A program made the translations under genes and the position numbers. The notes beneath the pieces are model-generated. The model saw nothing but the letters and a program-made list of their open reading frames with translations. It was not told the DNA's origin and searched no databases. A DNA stretch of 19,786 bases, taken from DATJSJ01 sp035504175. GTDB taxonomy: Bacteria > Pseudomonadota > Alphaproteobacteria > Acetobacterales > Acetobacteraceae. Of the stretch, positions 8,405-15,863 are shown in pieces (the first letter of the stretch is position 1; each line of letters starts with the position of its first letter). The stretch is from NCBI GenBank assembly GCA_035504175.1, contig DATJSJ010000193.1, positions 1 through 19,786 of the forward strand, in the 5' to 3' direction.

Positions 8405-8411
8405 GGCCGTC

Positions 8412-8987
8412 ATGCGCGACATCGAGGTCGATCTGTCCGGACGCAGCTTCCGTTTGATCGGCGACACCGGCCCGGTCGCGACAGCGATCGACGCCGCGCT
8501 GACCGTCAACGGCGCGACCCGCGGCGCGGGCGGCGAGGCCGATCTGCTGATCGTCATGCACGATCTGTTGCCGACGCAGAAACCGGTGCCACCGGATGAC
8601 GCCGTGCTGAGCGAGGCCGGCGAGATCGTGAATGCCGGGGGCCGGATCGTGTTCGTCCTCTCGGTGCTGGCCGGCGTTCCGGCCCGGCGTCATGCCGCGT
8701 ACTCCGTCACGATGGCCGCGGCGCAGGCGCGGATGCGGCTGCTGGCGATGCAACTGGCACCGACGGTGCTGGTGAACGCGGTCGGTGCCGGCTGCATCGC
8801 CGAGGCTGGCGCTGTGATCTCCGGCGATGCTGCGATGCTCGGTCATGTGCCGCTCGGGCGGCCCGGGCGGATCGCCGACATTGTCAATGCCGTGCTGTTC
8901 CTCTGCGATCCCGCCAACACCTACACCACCGGCCAGACGCTGCACGTCGATGCCGGATGGAGCGTCGGCTACGCCCGTAACTTCTGA
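8412..8987 (+). CDS. Truncated, divergent SDR-like protein (probable pseudoenzyme)
   Basis: Protein of 191 residues, about 60 shorter than a classical SDR. The C-terminal half aligns clearly with SDRs: GGRIVFVLSVLAG, then AAYSVTMAAAQARM, NAVGAG, PLGRPGRIADIVNAVLFL and TTGQTLHVDAGW. Ser84 and Tyr97 keep the canonical 13-residue spacing, but the Lys expected four residues after Tyr is Met101. The N-terminal glycine-rich motif is replaced by a weak IGDTGPVATAI stretch and the region of strands 2-3 is missing, so NAD(P) binding is unlikely. The ATG at 8412 lies 7 bases after the upstream SDR stop; a longer reading from 8220 overlaps that gene and is non-conserved. The intact frame and conserved dimer-face C-terminus argue for a retained partner or binding role rather than a decayed fragment. 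Function unknown. Confidence 0.82.
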   Translation: MRDIEVDLSGRSFRLIGDTGPVATAIDAALTVNGATRGAGGEADLLIVMHDLLPTQKPVPPDDAVLSEAGEIVNAGGRIVFVLSVLAGVPARRHAAYSVTMAAAQARMRLLAMQLAPTVLVNAVGAGCIAEAGAVISGDAAMLGHVPLGRPGRIADIVNAVLFLCDPANTYTTGQTLHVDAGWSVGYARNF

Positions 8988-9066
8988 CGCTCCAACCCAT
9001 TGTTTGAGAGCACTTCTCACGCTTCCGGCGTTTCCGCCTCCAGCGATCATGCCCCATCTCGCGCGT
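8988..9066. other. Gap between convergent SDR and lactonase genes
   Basis: A short convergent gap. It contains a small inverted repeat, TGAGA-gcact-TCTCA, at 9005-9019. The stem is only 5 bp and no T run follows, so it is at best a weak terminator candidate. Confidence 0.3.
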
Positions 9067-9954
9067 TCAGCCGGTGAACGGCGGCAGCGTCAGACCCTTC
9101 ACGCCGAGACCGGTGACGGCGAACAGCCCGCCGGGATGGTGCTGGTCCTTGAAGTGCTCCGCCGGCCGGTTCAGCACGGCGGTGGTGACGTAGAGCACGT
9201 CGAGATCGGCGCCGCCGAACTCGCAGCAGGTCGGCAGGTCGGTCGGCAAGGTCACGGTGCGCATCAGCCTGCCGTCGGGATCGTAGCGGCAGATCTTCGA
9301 CGTCACCGGCAGCGTCGCCCAGTAGCAGCCCTCGGCGTCGACCGTCGCGCCGTCGACGATGCCGCCCGTCGCCGCGACGTCGGCGAACACCCGCTCGTTG
9401 GCGATGTCGGCGGTCGCGGGATCGAAGTCGTAAGCGCGGATGATCGTGCTGTGGCTGTCGGAGAAATACATCGTCCGGCCGTCGGGGCTCCAGGCCAGGC
9501 CGTTGGAGCAGCCGATGCCGGCGATCGTCCGGTGCGCGGACAAATCCGGGTCGAGCCGCCACAGCGAGCCGGCGAACTGCACCGGCTGGCCCGGCGCCTC
9601 GAACATCGAGCCCGACCAGAAGCGCCCCTGCCGGTCGGTCTTGCCGTCGTTGAAGCGCGTGACCGGGAGATCGGCCTCGGGATCGACGATCGGATCGAAG
9701 CCGCCGGTCGCGGGATCGAAGAAATGAAAGCCGTTGGCCATGGTCACGACCAGCCCGCCCTGCGCGCGCAGCCCGATGCAACCGAGGAACTCGGGCGAGG
9801 GCCAGGTGTCGTCGCGGCCGGTGGCGGGGTCGTAGCGATGGATCAGCTTGCCCCAGATGTCGATCCACCAGAGCACCCTCGCGTCGGGATCCCAGATCGT
9901 GCCCTCGCCGAGCACGGCATGCGCGTCGACGACACAGGCGATCTCCTCAGCCAC
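9067..9954 (-). CDS. SMP-30/gluconolactonase/regucalcin family lactonase
   Basis: Beta-propeller lactonase of 295 residues, the standard family length, expected to hydrolyse a sugar lactone to the sugar acid in the cytoplasm. The divalent-metal ligands line up well with the family: Glu17 (LGEGT), Asn102-Asp103 (RFNDGKTD), Asn151 (CSNGLAWSPDG) and Asp201 (VDGATVD). There is no signal peptide. The GTG start at 9954 is preceded by a strong AAGGAGG site at a suitable distance. It is the last gene of the operon, 21 bases after the second permease, so lactone hydrolysis is coupled to uptake. With the dehydratase at 3543-4730 it suggests a non-phosphorylative oxidative route: lactone, acid, then 2-keto-3-deoxy acid. 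The specific lactone is unknown. Confidence 0.95.
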   Translation of the reverse strand: MAEEIACVVDAHAVLGEGTIWDPDARVLWWIDIWGKLIHRYDPATGRDDTWPSPEFLGCIGLRAQGGLVVTMANGFHFFDPATGGFDPIVDPEADLPVTRFNDGKTDRQGRFWSGSMFEAPGQPVQFAGSLWRLDPDLSAHRTIAGIGCSNGLAWSPDGRTMYFSDSHSTIIRAYDFDPATADIANERVFADVAATGGIVDGATVDAEGCYWATLPVTSKICRYDPDGRLMRTVTLPTDLPTCCEFGGADLDVLYVTTAVLNRPAEHFKDQHHPGGLFAVTGLGVKGLTLPPFTG

Positions 9955-9975
9955 GGCGTGCCTCCTTGGTTTGCC

Positions 9976-10947
9976 TCACTCCGGACGGCGCCGCAGCACC
10001 AGGCCGCCGAGCCCGCCGAACGCCTCGCTGCCGACCGCGACGGTCAGCAGGATCACCGCGCCATAGACGATCAGCAGCGCGCCGCTCGAGAGATTCAGTG
10101 CCGGCAGCAATCCGCCCAGGATGGTGAGCACGAGCGCGCCGGCGATGGTACCGATGTAGTGGCCGCTGCCACCGAGGATAGAGGCGCCGCCGATCGCAAC
10201 CGCGGCGATCGAGGTGAACAGGTAGGGATCGCCCATGCCGAGATAGGCCTGGCCGGAATAGCCGGTCAGCAGCATGCCGCCGAGCGAAGCGGTGGCGCCC
10301 GAGATGACATAGGTCAGAATCGTCGTGCGCAGCGTCGGCACGCCGGAATACTCCGCGACGGTGCGGCTGGTGCCGAGCGCGTAGAGATAGCGCCCGAACG
10401 CGGCTTTCGAGAGCAGTACCCAGGCGACGAGCGCCAGCGCCGCCCAGATCAGCGCGATGACCGGCACCGGTCCGACCCGGCCGACCGCGAGATACTGGAT
10501 CAACGGCGGCGCCGCCGGCGTCGGCGAGCCGCCGGTATAGACCAGGATCAGCCCCTGCAGGATGACGTTGGTCGCGAGCGTCATGATGATCGGCGGCACG
10601 CCGAACGTGGCGACACCGATGCCGTTGATCAGCCCGATGCCGGCGCCCGCGAGCAGCATCAGCGGCACGACGTAGAGCAGCGGGCCGTCGCGACCGCCGG
10701 CCGCGAGCGTCATCAGGATCGCGGCGCAATTCAGCACCCAGGGCAGCGACAGGTCGATGCCGCCGCCGATGATGACCAGGGTCTGCCCGAGCGCCACGAT
10801 GCCGACGAAGGCCGCGAGCACCACGATGCTGCGCAGATTCGACGCCGACAGGAATCCGGTGGAGAAGCGCGAGGTCACCAGCAGCAGCAGGACCATCGCC
10901 ACGTAGGCGAGCACGATCAGCCGGTTGCGGGCCCAGAACGCGCTCAC
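9976..10947 (-). CDS. Sugar ABC transporter permease, RbsC type (second permease)
   Basis: Inner-membrane permease of 323 residues, family-typical length, with about 8-10 hydrophobic segments. It has the signature GGGIDLSLPWVLN, the conserved PPIIMTLATNVILQG stretch and the C-terminal IGGASILGGSGHYIGT motif. The start is a GTG at 10947 that overlaps the stop of the preceding permease (GTGA), indicating translational coupling. A longer in-frame reading back to 11619 runs out of frame through the first permease and is not real. Together with the first permease it probably forms a heterodimeric channel powered by the ATPase at 11984-13486. Nearest alternative: branched-chain amino acid type permease, but the GID signature favours sugars. 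Confidence 0.93.
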   Translation of the reverse strand: MSAFWARNRLIVLAYVAMVLLLLVTSRFSTGFLSASNLRSIVVLAAFVGIVALGQTLVIIGGGIDLSLPWVLNCAAILMTLAAGGRDGPLLYVVPLMLLAGAGIGLINGIGVATFGVPPIIMTLATNVILQGLILVYTGGSPTPAAPPLIQYLAVGRVGPVPVIALIWAALALVAWVLLSKAAFGRYLYALGTSRTVAEYSGVPTLRTTILTYVISGATASLGGMLLTGYSGQAYLGMGDPYLFTSIAAVAIGGASILGGSGHYIGTIAGALVLTILGGLLPALNLSSGALLIVYGAVILLTVAVGSEAFGGLGGLVLRRRPE

Positions 10948-11987
10948 TGCTCGTTGCTCCGCGCCGCCTTCTCGGCAAGCGAGCTCGCCAGCACCGCGAT
11001 CAGCAGGATCACGCCCTGCGCGACCGGCTGCCAGTAGCTCGAGATGTGCAGCACGAAGACGAGATTGCCGATGATCGTGAGAATGAAGGCGCCGATCACG
11101 GTGCCGCCGAGGCCGCCGCGGCCGCCGAACAGGCTGACGCCGCCGATCACCGCGGCCGCGACCGATGGCAGGATGTAGTCCTTGCCGATGGTCGGCGATC
11201 CGCCGCCGGTTTGCGTCGTGAGATAGAGCGCGGCGGCGGCGGCGAAGAAGCTGGACAGGCCGTAGGTCGCGAGATTGATCCGCGTCAGCGACACGCCCGA
11301 GAGATAGGCCGAGCGCTCGTTCGAGCCGGTGGCCTTGATCGCGACGCCGAGCCGCGTGCGGCGGAACCAGGCCCAGAAGAGCAGCAGCGCCGCCAGCAGC
11401 CAGGCCGGGCTCGCGAGGCCGAGCCAGGTGGCGTTGCCGAGACCCTGCCACCAGCCCGGCACCTGGCCGCCATCGGTCGGCAGCACCATCAGCGCGGCAC
11501 CCGACAGGATCGACCAGGTGGCGAGCGTGATGAGGAAGGGCTGCAGCCGCAGCGCCGAGATCAGCAGGCTGTTGACGACGCCGACGCCGAAGCCGATCGC
11601 GAGCACGATTGCCGACCACAGGATCACCGAGCCGGGCCCGCTGCCGAAATGCGTCGCCGCCAGCACGGTGCCGAAGCTGATGACGCCGCCGATCGACAGG
11701 TCAATCCCACCGCGGATCAGGACGATCGTCTGGCCGGTGGCGGCGAGCAGCAGGGTCAGCGTCGCGGTGGTGTCGAGATTGACTTCGTTGAGCGTGAAGA
11801 CGCCGCGCTGCAGGCTGCCATAGATCGCCACGATCGCGACCAGCATCAGGCATGCGACCAGGAACGGCACGCGATCGAGCCAGTGCGCCCGCCCGTCCGC
11901 CGGTTGCGCCGCCAGCGTCAGGCGCTCCGCAGCGTCGCGGGCCGGGCCGCTGCGCATCGGCGCGGCGACGGGGCGTTCGACGTTCAT
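10944..11987 (-). CDS. Sugar ABC transporter permease, RbsC type (first permease)
   Basis: Inner-membrane permease of 347 residues with a hydrophilic N-terminal extension of about 35 residues before the first helix. The family signature is RGGIDLSIGGVISFG. Conserved LITLATWSILSG and a C-terminal IGGVSLFGGRGGLGGT motif follow. The ATG at 11987 overlaps the ATPase stop (ATGA), and the end overlaps the next permease start by 4 bp, so three genes are coupled in one operon. The paired separate permeases contrast with the single-chain double permease at 1493-3472. The substrate is presumably the ligand of the two binding proteins upstream in the operon. Confidence 0.94.
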   Translation of the reverse strand: MNVERPVAAPMRSGPARDAAERLTLAAQPADGRAHWLDRVPFLVACLMLVAIVAIYGSLQRGVFTLNEVNLDTTATLTLLLAATGQTIVLIRGGIDLSIGGVISFGTVLAATHFGSGPGSVILWSAIVLAIGFGVGVVNSLLISALRLQPFLITLATWSILSGAALMVLPTDGGQVPGWWQGLGNATWLGLASPAWLLAALLLFWAWFRRTRLGVAIKATGSNERSAYLSGVSLTRINLATYGLSSFFAAAAALYLTTQTGGGSPTIGKDYILPSVAAAVIGGVSLFGGRGGLGGTVIGAFILTIIGNLVFVLHISSYWQPVAQGVILLIAVLASSLAEKAARSNEQ

Positions 11988-13486
11988 GCCGCCTGGCCCT
12001 CGAACACCGCGGCGCGCAGAATGCCCTCCTCGGAATTGGCGGCGCCCTCGAGCGTTGCGGCGATCTCGCCGTTGCGCATCACCAGCACGCGGTCGGCGAC
12101 GTGCACCAGTTCCGGCAGGTCGCTGGAATAGAACAGGATCGCGTAGCCCTTCGCGGCGAGGTCGCGCATCAACTGGAAGATCTCGCCCTTGGTGCCGACA
12201 TCGACGCCGCGCGTCGGATCGTAGAGCAGCAGGATGCGCGCCTCGGTCAGCAGCATCTTGCCGAAGATCACCTTCTGCTGGTTGCCGCCGGAGAGCGTGC
12301 CGGCCGGTTGCTCCGGTGTCGCCGTCTTGATGCGCAGGAAATCGACCATCTCCTGCACCAGCGCCGCCTCCGCGGCGCGGCTGAGCAGGCCCCAGGCGGC
12401 GAAGCGGCGGATCACCGCGATCGTCAGGTTCTCGCGCACGCTTTTGCTGAGCAGCAATCCCTGGCCGCGCCGATCCTCCGGCACGAGTGCCAGCCCGTCG
12501 CGCCCGGTCAGCGCCTGGCGCGGCGTGCCGATCGCGACCGGTCGGCCCCAGATCTCGATCCCGCCGCGCGCGCGGGTGGTGCCGAACAGCGCCTGGAACA
12601 GCTCGCGCTGGCCGTGGCCCTGCAGGCCGCCGACGCCCAGCACCTCGCCCTCGCGCAGCCCGAAGCTCGCCGCACGGACCCGCTTGCCGGCCGACAGCGC
12701 CTCGACCTTGAGCGCGATGCGGTCCGTCGCGGTCGCGGTCCGCACCGGGTAGAGGCGGGCGAGCTTGCGGCCGAGCATCTCGGAGACGATGACGTCGTCG
12801 GACACGGCGTTCGCCGCATGCGCCGCGACGGTCATGCCGTTGCGGAAGATCGTCAGCCGGTCGGCGATGTGGCGCACCTCGCCCATGCGGTGCGAGATGA
12901 AGGTGACGAGACGCCCTTCCTCGGCCAGCCGGCGCGTCAGACCCAGCACCCAGTCGGCCTCCCGCGCCGGCAGTGTCGAGGTCGCCTCGTCGAGGATCAG
13001 GATGCGCGGGTCGCTGGCGAGACCCTTGGCGATCTCGACGATCTGCCGCTCCGCCAGGGTAAGGCGGCGCACCGGCCGGTCCGGCGCGAGCGGCGGAAAG
13101 CCGTAGCGGGCGAACAGTGCCAGCGTGCGCTCGCGCATCCGCCGGGTCCGGATGGTGCCGAGCCGCGAGAGATTTTCCCGGCGGAACCAGACGTTTTCCT
13201 CGACTGTCAGGTCGGGGACGAGCGACAGCTCCTGGAACACGGCGGCGATGCCGCGCGCCCGGGCGGCGTCGGGATTGGCGGGCGCATAGGCTTCGCCGTC
13301 GAGGCGGATGCTGCCGCCGTCATGCCGCACCGCTCCGGCCAGGATCTGGATCAGCGTCGACTTGCCGGCGCCGTTCTCGCCGAGCAGCGCGTGCACCTCG
13401 CCGGCGCGCGCGCTGAAATCGACGCCGGCCAGTGCCACGATGCCGCCGTAGCGCTTGGTCAGGCCGGAGACGTGCAGCAGGTCCAC
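11984..13486 (-). CDS. Sugar ABC transporter ATP-binding protein, RbsA/MglA type
   Basis: Double-NBD ATPase of 500 residues, exactly the family size, if translation starts at the GTG at 13486 (GGAG lies upstream; conservation begins at LLHVSGLTKRYGG). A TTG at 13570 would add 28 non-conserved residues. NBD1 has Walker A GENGAGKST (residues 36-44), an LTLAERQ signature, Walker B ILILDEATS and SHR. NBD2 has a degenerate Walker A (GLQGHGQRE) and signature LSGGNQQK. Its Walker B is LLLYDPTRGVDVG, where the usual Asp-Glu pair reads Tyr-Asp. Only one composite ATP site is therefore likely to hydrolyse, as known for this family. It follows the binding-protein genes and is coupled to the first permease. 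Confidence 0.95.
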   Translation of the reverse strand: MDLLHVSGLTKRYGGIVALAGVDFSARAGEVHALLGENGAGKSTLIQILAGAVRHDGGSIRLDGEAYAPANPDAARARGIAAVFQELSLVPDLTVEENVWFRRENLSRLGTIRTRRMRERTLALFARYGFPPLAPDRPVRRLTLAERQIVEIAKGLASDPRILILDEATSTLPAREADWVLGLTRRLAEEGRLVTFISHRMGEVRHIADRLTIFRNGMTVAAHAANAVSDDVIVSEMLGRKLARLYPVRTATATDRIALKVEALSAGKRVRAASFGLREGEVLGVGGLQGHGQRELFQALFGTTRARGGIEIWGRPVAIGTPRQALTGRDGLALVPEDRRGQGLLLSKSVRENLTIAVIRRFAAWGLLSRAAEAALVQEMVDFLRIKTATPEQPAGTLSGGNQQKVIFGKMLLTEARILLLYDPTRGVDVGTKGEIFQLMRDLAAKGYAILFYSSDLPELVHVADRVLVMRNGEIAATLEGAANSEEGILRAAVFEGQAA

Positions 13487-13547
13487 CTGGCGATACCGCT
13501 CCGTCCGGAATGAGCCGTCGCCGCGAGCATCGCCGGACCCTCCGCGC

Positions 13548-13568
13548 GCGGCGGGCCCGGCGCGCCGC
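13548..13568 (-). other. Intercistronic GC hairpin after the first-listed binding-protein gene
   Basis: Inverted repeat GCGGCG ... CGCCGC with a 9-base spacer, 5 bases past the binding-protein stop at 13574 and inside the ATPase leader. There is no U run, so it is more likely an RNA-stabilising or attenuating hairpin than a full terminator. Confidence 0.4.
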
Positions 13569-13573
13569 AATGC

Positions 13574-14635
13574 CTACTTGCCGGCTGCCTCCTCTGCCGT
13601 GATCGTCATCCAGTGCGGCGAGACCGGCAGCGTGAGACCGGGCGGCAGGTTCGGAAAGGCGTTCTTGCCGATCTCGATCTTTTCCATCTTCGCCTGCGGA
13701 TAGAGCTTGGAGGTGAAGGGATCGGAGGTCAGGAAGTCCGCCCGCACCATCTGCTCCCGCTCCGCCGGCTTCTTGCCGGTGTCCAGGATCGACACCGCGA
13801 GTTTCAGCGCTTCGGCCGAGAGCCAGGCCGGGTTGGCGCCGAGGATGCAGTGCGCACCCGGTGTCTGCGCGCAGGCGACCGCCGAGCCGTTATAGGAAAA
13901 CGCGGTGAAGGGCACGACGGGGCGCCCGGCGTCCTGCAGTGCCTTCAGTGCGCCGGTGCCGTAGCCCTGGGTCAGGATGCCATCGATCTTCGGGTGCGCG
14001 GCGAGCAGGCTGGCAACGCCCTGCTGTTCCGGCCCGAGCGCGTACTGGCCATCGAAATAGCCGACCGCGTGGATGCCGGGATTCTGCTGCAGCACCTTTT
14101 CGTAGCCGTCGGAGATCTGCTTTGAGATCGGCGCGCCGGCCAGGCCGCGATCGACCAGAACGTCGCCCTTGCCGTTCAGCTCATGCGCCATCCATTCGGC
14201 GAGCACGGCCGGGATCATGTTCCAGTCCGAGGCGACGGCATAGGCGCAGGGCGCGGTGACCGTCTGGTCGAAGCTGATCACCACGATCCCGGCATTGCAG
14301 GCCTTCGTGATGGTCGGGTTGAGCGCGGTGTCGGAGGCCGCGTCCACCAGGATCGCGTCCGGCCGGGTGCGGATGATGTTGTTGAGCGAGTTGATCTGCG
14401 CCTGGACGGTGCTGTCGGCGTTCTCGATGTGCAGCGCGACGTGACCCTTGAACGGCTCCTTGCCGGCCGCGACCTGGGCCACGCGCTCCATCTGCTGGCG
14501 CCAGTCGTTGCCGACGAAATTGTTCGAGAGATAGATCTGATATGTCTTGCCGGCGGCCCGGCTGCCGACTGTGCCGACCGGGATGCTCGCCACGGCGAGT
14601 GCCGCAGCCCAGAGCCAGCGCCTCGACAGGTTCAT
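13574..14635 (-). CDS. Periplasmic sugar-binding protein (RbsB-like), paralogue 1
   Basis: Secreted solute-binding protein of 353 residues with a Sec signal peptide (residues 1-28, cleavage near SRAA|GK). The mature protein starts KTYQIYLSNNFVGNDWRQQM, followed by the type I periplasmic-binding fold marks NNIIRTRPDAILVDAAS, AGIVVISFDQTV and PEQQGVASLLAAHPKIDGI. Four Cys (KACNAG, APCAY, ACAQ, HCILGAN) match positions in the upstream paralogue and could form two disulfides in the periplasm. The start at 14635 follows a strong GGGGGAGGAA site. It lies between its paralogue (109-bp gap) and the ATPase (87-bp gap). It presumably delivers the ligand to the permease pair downstream in the operon; the ligand is unknown. 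Confidence 0.95.
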   Translation of the reverse strand: MNLSRRWLWAAALAVASIPVGTVGSRAAGKTYQIYLSNNFVGNDWRQQMERVAQVAAGKEPFKGHVALHIENADSTVQAQINSLNNIIRTRPDAILVDAASDTALNPTITKACNAGIVVISFDQTVTAPCAYAVASDWNMIPAVLAEWMAHELNGKGDVLVDRGLAGAPISKQISDGYEKVLQQNPGIHAVGYFDGQYALGPEQQGVASLLAAHPKIDGILTQGYGTGALKALQDAGRPVVPFTAFSYNGSAVACAQTPGAHCILGANPAWLSAEALKLAVSILDTGKKPAEREQMVRADFLTSDPFTSKLYPQAKMEKIEIGKNAFPNLPPGLTLPVSPHWMTITAEEAAGK

Positions 14636-14648
14636 GGCATTTCCTCCC

Positions 14649-14665
14649 CCCGGCGGCGGGCCGGG
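14649..14665 (-). promoter_or_regulatory. Hairpin abutting the ribosome-binding site of paralogue 1
   Basis: Inverted repeat CCCGGC ... GCCGGG with a 5-base loop. In the minus-strand RNA its 3' arm runs directly into the GGAGGAA ribosome-binding sequence of the gene starting at 14635. It could tune translation; this is suggestive only. Confidence 0.3.
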
Positions 14666-14709
14666 ATTGTTTGCATGCGGGTTGCGTCGTCGTCGCTATA
14701 AGGTCGGGC

Positions 14710-14734
14710 GCGGCCGGCGCTACTCGCCGGCCGC
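14710..14734 (-). other. Strong intercistronic hairpin between the two binding-protein genes
   Basis: A perfect 10-bp inverted repeat, GCGGCCGGCG and CGCCGGCCGC, with a 5-base loop, begins 10 bases after the stop of the gene ending at 14745. No U run follows on the minus strand. The location just downstream of a binding-protein gene is where many sugar operons place 3'-end stabilising or attenuating hairpins that raise binding-protein levels above membrane components. Confidence 0.6.
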
Positions 14735-14744
14735 CTCTCGCGCA

Positions 14745-15800
14745 TCAGCTTCCGGCGGCCTCCTTGGGCGTGATCTTGACCCAGGTCGGTGAGATCGGCA
14801 GCGACAGGCCGGGCGGCAGATCGGGAAACACCGTCTTGCCGAGCTCGATTTTGATCACCGTCGAATTCGGCGCGTACTGCACCGGGATCGGGTCGGTGGT
14901 CAGCCCGGGCGAGTTGAACAGCACCGTCTTGGGCGGCGGCTTCGCGCCGTCGAGCAGGTCGACCGCCAGCTTGATCGCCTCCGCCGAGAGCGAGGGCGGA
15001 TTGGCGCCGAGCCAGCACTTCGCGCCGAGCTGCGCGCAGGTGACGCCGGTGCCGTTGAACGCGGCCGCGACGATCGGCACCAGGGGCCGCCCGGCATTCT
15101 GCAGCGCCTTGATCGCGCCCGTGCCATAGGCCTGCGTCAGGATGCCGTCGATTTCCGGATGGGCCGCGAGCAGGGCGGCAACGCCCTGCTGCTCCGGACC
15201 GGCGGCGTAGTTGCCGTTGTAGTGGCCGACGATCTGGATGCCGGGATACTGCGCGAAGATCCGGGTGAAATCCTTGACGAACAGCTCGGAGATCGGCGCA
15301 CCGGCAAGCCCGTCATCCATCAGCAGCTTGCCCTTGCCGTGCAGCTCCGCCGCCATCCACTCCGCCTGGTTGTGCGCCATGATGGTGAAGTCGGTGTGCA
15401 GCTTGTAGGCGCAGGGCGCGGTCACCGTCTGGTCGAAGGTGATGACCACGATGCCGGCATTGCAGGCTTTCTGGATGGTGGGATTGAGCGCGTCGGCGGA
15501 CGCGGCATCGATCAGGATCGCCGCCGGCCGCTCCCGGATGATGTTGTTCAGCGAGTTGATCTGGCCCTGCACCGTGCCTTCGGCATTCTCGATATGCAGG
15601 TCGACGCGGCCCGCGAGCGGCGGCTTCGTCACCACGACGCGGGCGACGCGCTCCATCTGCTGGCGCCAGTCATTGCCGACGAAATTGTTCGACAGGTAGA
15701 TCTCGTACGACTTGGCGGCGGCCGGCTGTCGCGCCGCCCCTCCCGCCAGCCCGGCGGCCACCAGCGCCGCGGTTGCCAGCCATGTGCCGGATATTTTCAT
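14745..15800 (-). CDS. Periplasmic sugar-binding protein (RbsB-like), paralogue 2, first gene of operon
   Basis: Secreted solute-binding protein of 351 residues with signal peptide 1-29 (cleavage near PAAA|K). The mature start KSYEIYLSNNFVGNDWRQQMERVA is almost identical to that of the downstream paralogue, and the whole proteins look about 60 percent identical by eye. The four Cys positions are shared (KACNAG, APCAY, TCAQ, KCWLGAN). They diverge around residues 125-190 and in the C-terminal third, so ligand specificity may differ. The ATG at 15800 is preceded by GGGAGGAGG; a reading from 15881 adds an unconserved leader before the signal peptide and is rejected. As first gene it lies nearest the operator and promoter region 15801-16015. 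Confidence 0.95.
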   Translation of the reverse strand: MKISGTWLATAALVAAGLAGGAARQPAAAKSYEIYLSNNFVGNDWRQQMERVARVVVTKPPLAGRVDLHIENAEGTVQGQINSLNNIIRERPAAILIDAASADALNPTIQKACNAGIVVITFDQTVTAPCAYKLHTDFTIMAHNQAEWMAAELHGKGKLLMDDGLAGAPISELFVKDFTRIFAQYPGIQIVGHYNGNYAAGPEQQGVAALLAAHPEIDGILTQAYGTGAIKALQNAGRPLVPIVAAAFNGTGVTCAQLGAKCWLGANPPSLSAEAIKLAVDLLDGAKPPPKTVLFNSPGLTTDPIPVQYAPNSTVIKIELGKTVFPDLPPGLSLPISPTWVKITPKEAAGS

Positions 15801-15863
15801 TGTCCGTCCTCCTCCCCTCGAGGCTGCGCGACGGCTCGAGCCGTATTGTTGCATTGCCGGCGA

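Noticed and set aside
8220..8411. N-terminal extension of the short SDR, to supply the missing Rossmann half
   Set aside because: It overlaps the first SDR in another frame and contains Pro/Ser/Arg-rich sequence with no glycine-rich motif, so it does not restore the domain.
7625..8987. Both SDR genes as one gene broken by a frameshift
   Set aside because: Each contains its own Ser, YxxxK-position and C-terminal PLGRPG...G(Q)..VD.GW motifs, so they are two paralogous units, not halves of one.
8827..11037. Plus-strand open frame of 736 codons covering the lactonase and second permease
   Set aside because: Low-complexity charged translation antisense to well-conserved genes; begins out of frame inside the short SDR gene.
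9976..11619. Second permease read as a 547-residue protein
   Set aside because: The extra N-terminal part is an out-of-frame reading of the first permease. The GTG at 10947 overlapping the upstream stop gives a normal 323-residue permease.
11852..13513. Plus-strand open frame of 553 codons opposite the second ATPase
   Set aside because: Shadow of the ATPase; no family motifs and biased Arg/Ala/Asp composition.
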